A DNA stretch of 14,305 nucleotides from contig JALNQF010000783.1 of NCBI GenBank assembly GCA_028456385.1, forward strand, positions 1 through 14,305, read 5' to 3'. The position numbers were made by a program, and so were the translations under genes. The notes under the pieces are model-generated. The model was not told the origin of the DNA and ran no database searches. It saw only the letters and a program-made list of their open reading frames with translations. Shown here piece by piece: positions 9,603-14,305 of the stretch; the first letter of the stretch is position 1, and each line of letters begins with the position of its first letter. The stretch comes from Ophiosphaerella korrae (Eukaryota > Ascomycota > Dothideomycetes > Pleosporales > Phaeosphaeriaceae).

Positions 9603-10300
9603 TCTGAACTGTAAGATTTGGAAAATAGCTTGCGAGGCAATAGTGACTCAAGAACAGAGTTTGGGGAGGTGCTCGTTTATGGACAAAGCCATTTGCTCCT
9701 AGAGCACCCTCGGAGATTCATAAAACAGACCTTCAATTGAATACACGGCAGTTAATTCCCCGAGGAGCTAAGGTAACTGAAACTAAATAGGGTTGCAAGA
9801 TTTTTTTTTTGTTAGGCACTGGGAACATTGTTCCTCAAACATCAGGATAATTTCTCTGAAAGTATAGTTCGCCCGGGTTAATTTTGGGATTTTTTTTTTC
9901 TAGCTCTACAAAACGCATGGCTAGGGTTAACTCTATTCGCCTGGGTCTACAATAAGCCCTGGGCAGCGGAACTACGGTGGGGGTAGCTATATGGAATAAT
10001 TACATACGTACCTAGGTTAAATCTAATTTACTACAGTTAGGATTTATAAGCATTCAGATTATATAATTACTTTCTTAATAGTTCTTTGAAGAATTCACAA
10101 CGTCATTTCCTATTAAGAACCTTAATTGACGCTTGGTTTCTAGCTAAAGCTAATGTAAATATCTTTGTCTAACTTATTAAGAAGTGCAATTACCAATTTT
10201 GAAGAGAGTAGATATTGGAAGAATAATCAACAAAATCCTTAATAAGATAGTAAAAGTATAATGATATTTCTACGGCTATATAGGCGCAATCAGTCTCTTT
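9603..10300. other. Intergenic region upstream of P450-B
   Basis: About 700 bp between the P450-B start and the 3' end of the b5 gene. No coding sequence is supportable. The part nearest P450-B holds an inverted pair, CCCTCGG (9708-9714) and CCGAGG (9760-9765), 106-163 nt upstream of the ATG, and two poly-T runs (about 9801-9810 and 9891-9899). From about 9990 to 10280 the DNA is AT-rich without obvious genes. Confidence 0.6.
9708..9767. promoter_or_regulatory. Inverted CCTCGG/CCGAGG pair upstream of P450-B
   Basis: CACCCTCGGAG at 9706-9716 and CCCCGAGGAG at 9758-9767 carry the same six-base core in opposite orientation. They sit 106-165 nt upstream of the P450-B ATG. The second, read on the minus strand, is CTCCTCGGGG and matches the CTCCTCGGG in the tandem duplication at 4499-4507. 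It is a candidate operator for the cluster regulator, supported only by recurrence. Confidence 0.3.
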
Positions 10301-11096
10301 TCATACATCCACCGTGAAAACTGGGCTATCCTGCGTGATCCATAGATACCTGTAGGCACTTAAAGCTAGTAGGCTAATAATCATAACGGTGTACGATATG
10401 GTACTAGCTGAGGTACCGTCAGCGGTGGCTGCAGATGAGGTACCATTGGCGACGATCGTGGATGAAGATCTCTGGTCGTAAGTTTTGGGTCTCGGGTCGC
10501 CCTCCTGCAAGCATCGTTGTCAGCACATACTTCAGCCCCCAAAATATGACTTCTACGATTCAAAGAGGCTACAAAAAACATTCAGGGCTTGTATTATGGG
10601 ACGACTGTAAAAGAATCGGCCGGTTGCTAAGGCTCTCAGATAACAGTCGGACTTGTAGAAGGTCCGCGTCGCGACAGATAGTGGACGGAGAACGGATTCG
10701 AGGATTGTCGGGGAACTTGGGTAATATACCTGACGTCTTATCTTGCCGACTAGGAAACCCTTTAAAATTTCACGGGCCTCATCACTGTGGCCGACATCCT
10801 CAAATGCCTCTGTAGAGTCCTTGCCGCCTACTTCAAGGAGGACATCTTCGCCACCTCTATTACTTAATGTCAGCGGAAAACAATCGACATGTGCTGTTCA
10901 CGGTTTTCTCAGCGGCGAAATCACTAAATTTCGCCGTTCGTAGTGCAGGATAGTCATCCAATGGGCAGGGATAAACGTACGGATGATCATTCACGAAACC
11001 TGAGATATCGTAGACCCTATCATGGATAACGACGCATATGTCGTTCTTGGTGGCGTGCTTGGAGATGTCCAAGTAGGTGAATTCTTTGTCGGTCAT
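10301..11096 (-). CDS. Cytochrome b5, tail-anchored
   Basis: Model on the complement: exons 11096-10981, 10856-10730 and 10504-10301 (148 aa); introns of 124 and 225 nt. Splicing intron 1 inside the Pro codon creates the heme motif HPGG (His38), and exon 2 supplies EVGGKDSTEAFEDVGHSDEA with the second heme ligand His62. Exon 3 encodes a Ser/Thr/Ala-rich linker, a hydrophobic helix at about 116-136 and a short polar tail, the usual layout of ER tail-anchored b5. Start: ATG 11096 gives MTDKEFTYLDISKHATKND, a normal b5 N-terminus. Role: a small heme protein that passes electrons to P450s or desaturases at the ER surface. Surrounded by P450 genes, it is probably their dedicated partner. Intron 2 is unusually long for this locus and contains an in-frame run of over 50 codons before a stop, but family alignment (RRQ|EGDPRP) supports removing it. 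Confidence 0.92.
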
Positions 11097-11243
11097 TCTG
11101 CAGGATGCTCTTGAATGAAAGTGCGCGGTAGATGCACGAGGAGCGCGAGAAATTGTTGAAGACGTGGCTCCTCAGTAATCAAGGAGCTTTTGACAGAGAA
11201 GTCAGCAAGCAATTGCAGCGCGCGAATAGCCTAGTTAGGTATT

Positions 11244-11251
11244 CTTTATAT
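11244..11251 (-). promoter_or_regulatory. TATA box of the cytochrome b5 gene
   Basis: On the minus strand this reads ATATAAAG, about 150 nt upstream of the b5 ATG at 11096. It is the only good TATA match close to this start. Confidence 0.4.
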
Positions 11252-11446
11252 TAATTTACACTTTAGTGCAACTCTATGTCTATCTTTTGCTTTTTGCCCA
11301 ATCTTATTGAAATCTCAACTAGTTAGTTGTAAGCCGTGGAGTAAAATTATGCCGCACGAAAAGAAATTTTGGAATCGGACTTTTTTTTTAAGTTTGGTAG
11401 AAAAGAAAGCGTTATTGCTCAACAACTATCACGGGTATTTCCCACA

Positions 11447-11462
11447 GGTAGCTTGAGCTACC
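11447..11462. repeat. 16-bp palindrome
   Basis: GGTAGCTTGAGCTACC has seven-base arms GGTAGCT/AGCTACC around a two-base centre. It lies about 350 nt upstream of the b5 start and 490 nt past the P450-C stop. It could be a dimeric factor site; no second copy was found in the window. Confidence 0.5.
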
Positions 11463-11676
11463 GATGGGCATCCAGTATATATACTATTCTGTGCCCAGTA
11501 TACCTGTTCGGCATACCGTACCTCTTGTGGTCACGTCTGGTCTGGTGGCACAGAGCCCGGCCTTATAACAATAGTATAATGATATCTTATGCTGTCGCAT
11601 TACATAGGGTCGGAAAAATATTTAAACCCTAAACTCCCATAACAGGAATGAATTCAGTGTAGCGTATGAGGGTCGA

Positions 11677-11856
11677 CTAAGCCAAGTGTGGATGGACCCT
11701 GCCGCACATCCTCAAGAGGCATGAAATTGACCACCCTTTGAAAATAGCGCATGTTTGAGGACATGTATCTGACAAGGATACCAACATAGCTGTCAGAACT
11801 TTCAAGGAAGTGACATTCAAGAGGGGTTGATTATTGAAGCTAACATTTTGAAGGAT
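11677..11856 (+). pseudogene. Possible degraded coding relic
   Basis: One plus-strand frame reads protein-like sequence broken by TGA codons: GWTLPHILKRHEIDHPLKIA, then HV, a stop, GHVSDKD, TNIAVRTFKEVTFKRG and another stop. Composition is mixed and charged rather than low-complexity. No family is recognised and no start codon or splice signals organise it, so this is only a suspicion of a decayed gene fragment. Confidence 0.2.
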
Positions 11857-11958
11857 AAACAAATTTGAGTTATACATCAGAGATATAACGTGTGCTAATA
11901 ATTAGTTATTTTCTACAGGATCAACATCTTTATTCGAGTCTTTGTATGTTTCGTCATA

Positions 11959-13792
11959 TTAGTGAACATTTTCCGTAAACCTAACCCACAAATTTGGTCT
12001 CATCAACGCTTGGTAACCCTTTATATGCTTTGTGCTCGGATCCAAGGACCATTCGTTATTTTCCTTCTGAAAGTCGTCTTTGTCCTCTAAAGCCAAGTCG
12101 AACTCCCACAAAATGTGTGAAATAATCAACCTAGCCTCAAGATGGGCGAGATTCTGGCCAATGCAGCCTTTAGGCCCAACGCCGAAGGGTTGGGAGGCGG
12201 CCAGTTTGTCCAAGTCGAACTTTGCGTCTCGCTTATCATCATCAAGCCAACGTTCTGGGCAGAAATCATTTGGTCGGTGAAAGTTTAATGGAGAACGTGC
12301 CGCTGCCCATGGTGCAACACTGACGGTCGTGCCCTCAGCCACTTGAAATCCATCTATTATTGCGCCTCCTCGAGGAACCTCACGCTGTTGGTTCACTGCG
12401 GCGGGTGGAAAGAGACGGAGCGCTTCATGGATAGTCGCAGCAAGAAAAGGAAGGCTCATGACATTATGCGACATGATATCGTCGACACTTTTGAAACATC
12501 CTCTAATTTCGGATGCAAGATGAGTATATGCCTCTTTGTGCTTGCAAATCAAGAATGTCCAGCTAGTGAGTAACATAGCTGAAGTTTCTGAGCCAGCACT
12601 TACAAGTGTGGTCATGTCTAGCACAATCTCTATAGGGGATAAAGAGTTCTTGCCGTCTTTATTCCTCAGAATATGATCCATAATGTCCGGGTGGTCTATA
12701 TCGCTCTTAGCAATGCCTGTGTGGAAAAGGTGTTAGCAGCCTATCCTTTTCCTTTGAAAAAAAAACAATGAGCAGCAGGGAAAGATTCAACTCACGTTGC
12801 ATCGTCTTCTCCTTCGTGTTGGTGAAATGTAACCTCCTCCAATTTGCTGCTCTAGAAGGTATTAGGTATTTTACCGCTATCTTCTGCAGCCAATTATCGA
12901 CCCCGACTACCCGCCGGATTGCTTGGTCCCAAGTTGCAGATACAAGAACATTGAAGGCAGATATAGACCACTCTGTTGCTGCACCCTGATCAAGACACCC
13001 AAAGGGCTCTGCGAAGCATAGGTCGCCTATGGTATCGAAGGTTGTGTATGAGTCTGCAGTAGTTAGGTTGTGCAATCAAACGAGGATATGCACTTACACC
13101 ACAATGCTACATTAACTGGTGTCCTGTTTTTTTGCATATTTCTTAGTGCGCGCATCAGTTTCCTTACATGGACTAGGATAATCTGCTGCTGTTGTATTAA
13201 GGCATTTTTTGAAAGCCCAGGTGCCAGGGCTCTACGATGTCTGGCGTGCTCTTTCGCCTGTGCAAGGCCAATCCCGACGTGCCCTTGTAGAGGCGACACG
13301 ACACCAATAAAGAACGGACTTTTTTCCATGAATGCACCTCCCTAAAATAGCAAGTTAGCATCCAACAAACAATCTAGCATTTGCTTACCCGAAAGCCGTT
13401 TATATCTTCCCAAGCATCAACACCAATAAAGCTCAACTCATTTGGCGCAACTCGCACAATAGGCCCTGAAAGGTTGTAAGTTTCCACACCGGATTGTATT
13501 TATCGCATCGATGAGTTGAAGGCTACCATATTGCATATGCAGGGAATATCTGTACGCTATTTCTCGCCCTTTTAGTAGCCACAAGGCACCTGGGATAGGC
13601 GAAATGCTGTTAACGTAGGGTCCTGGAAAAGAACGCAATGGATGGAAGAAGCGTCTGTAAGTAATCACAGTGACAGCGTACAATAAACCCTTGACTTTAC
13701 TCAGCTTCATGTCGATACTAATGTGAAATGAGACTTACTAGTGCAATCAATATTTTGATAATAGAGGTAGCTAAAACTTCGAGGTATGCCAT
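11959..13792 (-). CDS. Cytochrome P450 monooxygenase (P450-C), paralog of P450-A
   Basis: Model on the complement: exons 13792-13739, 13689-13527, 13465-13389, 13341-13098, 13053-12796 and 12716-11959 (517 aa, full length). Introns are 49, 61, 47, 44 and 79 nt. Seen: an N-terminal anchor within about residues 7-27, then FHPLRSFPGP, IVRVAPNELSF, W-Y-S-Y-TTFDTIGDL across intron 4, I-helix AGSET (306-310), EALR (363-366), PERW (419-422), and the heme loop FGVGPKGCIG with Cys 450. Every core motif is present, so the enzyme should be active. The first four introns match those of P450-A in position, exactly or within one codon. The fifth, after TMQ, is absent from P450-A. Family knowledge: isotrichodermin C-15 hydroxylase/TRI4-like P450s oxidise terpenoid and polyketide intermediates. 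The acceptor of intron 1 is the least certain splice (AAG at 13690 chosen to keep frame and membrane helix). Confidence 0.93.
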
Positions 13793-14305
13793 AGTTGTTG
13801 GTAAAATCAGGTCGTATGTAGCCAGGCAGTTTGCAGTGTGCGTATGAAAGGGGCCAAAAACCATGACTTCTAGTAGAATATTGACCAATTTAGGTTCTCA
13901 GAATATTAAGAATGCGGATTGGATAGTGCCACCTAAAGATTTCCCGGGCTGCTAGAAAGTGAGCCCTCGCGCTATAATTATATGATCGCGCCCCGACAAA
14001 CGCGCTTTCTATAATTTCCCCGGCAGCAAAGCGGAGAAGAACTGTTGAGATAACACAAAATTTCAATTAATACGACTAGTTATAACATGACGTCAGGCGA
14101 ATGTTTCACACAGATTCTTTCTAATCATTCGTATAGTCTTTATTTATTGCCCATCTACGGAGGTGCCTTTCAAAAGTTTTGTCTGCCAAGAAACGCCACC
14201 AAAACGCTGATCTCTGTCTCAACTCGCGTTTGGCCGTCTACACGGTCCACATCTACCTTCTATATACTCATTTCCACCCTGTAGTTCTATAATTTTAGGG
14301 ATTTG
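13793..14305. other. Upstream region of P450-C
   Basis: 513 bp with no supportable gene. A 65-codon plus-strand frame (14087-14284) starts with ATG but has no recognisable family and no clear downstream continuation in the window. The region contains the perfect palindrome TATAATTATA (13973-13982), a possible TATA region about 180 nt before the P450-C ATG, and a GCTATAATTATATGATC element that recurs near 4400. TAGAAAG (13953-13959) and CTTTCTA (14005-14011) form a short inverted pair around it. Confidence 0.55.

Larger units (their letters stand above)
11097..11958. other. Intergenic region between cytochrome b5 and P450-C
   Basis: About 860 bp containing the b5 promoter and the P450-C 3' end. 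It includes a near-perfect palindrome GGTAGCTTGAGCTACC (11447-11462) and an AT-balanced stretch with an 87-codon plus-strand frame (11369-11632) that starts at TTG and resembles no family I recognise. A stretch of codon-like sequence interrupted by stops (about 11677-11856) may be a gene relic. None of these is annotated as a gene. Confidence 0.5.

Noticed and set aside
9801..9899. Two poly-T tracts as possible terminators or retroposon tails
   Set aside because: Neither has a flanking duplication or an adjacent retroposon body. Homopolymer runs are common in fungal intergenic DNA.
10381..10581. Second minus-strand frame overlapping b5 exon 3
   Set aside because: It is a frame shadow of the tail-anchor exon. 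The other frame gives a coherent linker and membrane helix.
11369..11632. 87-codon plus-strand frame with hydrophobic stretches
   Set aside because: It starts at TTG, has no family resemblance, and overlaps a palindrome and poly-T. It is possible but unsupported as a gene.
14087..14284. 65-codon plus-strand frame beginning with ATG
   Set aside because: It is short, low in information and without a family match. It could be the first exon of a gene outside the window, but nothing shows it.
1..14305. CRISPR arrays, tRNA or rRNA genes
   Set aside because: No regularly spaced repeats, tRNA-like B-box folds or rRNA sequence were seen, and CRISPR is not expected in a fungal nuclear locus.

Overview
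The window is nuclear DNA of a filamentous ascomycete (Pezizomycotina). The evidence is short introns (44-94 nt in most genes) with GTAAGT-type donors and CTRAC/CTAAC branch sites, a Zn2Cys6 regulator with a fungal-specific middle domain, fungal-type P450s, and an AT-rich tract with strong RIP-like TpA enrichment. The species cannot be named from this sequence.

Layout: 1-1771 is RIP-degraded transposon DNA. Its right edge carries a chromodomain relic of a Ty3/Gypsy chromovirus, read on the minus strand and abutting the truncated 3' end of P450-A (3518-1757, minus). An intergenic block (3519-5203) holds a GTAG-type microsatellite, a 100-bp tandem duplication, a CGG-N8-CCG site and a 128-bp Tc1/mariner/pogo-like MITE. 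Then come a Zn2Cys6 transcription factor (5204-7171, plus), P450-B (9602-7849, minus), a tail-anchored cytochrome b5 (11096-10301, minus) and P450-C (13792-11959, minus).

Together these look like the tailoring and regulatory part of a secondary-metabolite cluster: three ER-anchored P450s, a b5 that can deliver the second electron to them, and a pathway-type regulator. No backbone enzyme (PKS, NRPS, terpene synthase or prenyltransferase) is present, so either the cluster continues beyond 14305 or its left side was lost at the transposon junction. P450-A and P450-C are paralogs with four shared intron positions. P450-A has lost its C-terminal tail and the conserved acid/threonine pair of the I-helix, so it is probably dead or no longer a standard monooxygenase. 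All splice models were derived by hand from reading-frame continuity, splice signals and family alignment; none is backed by transcripts.
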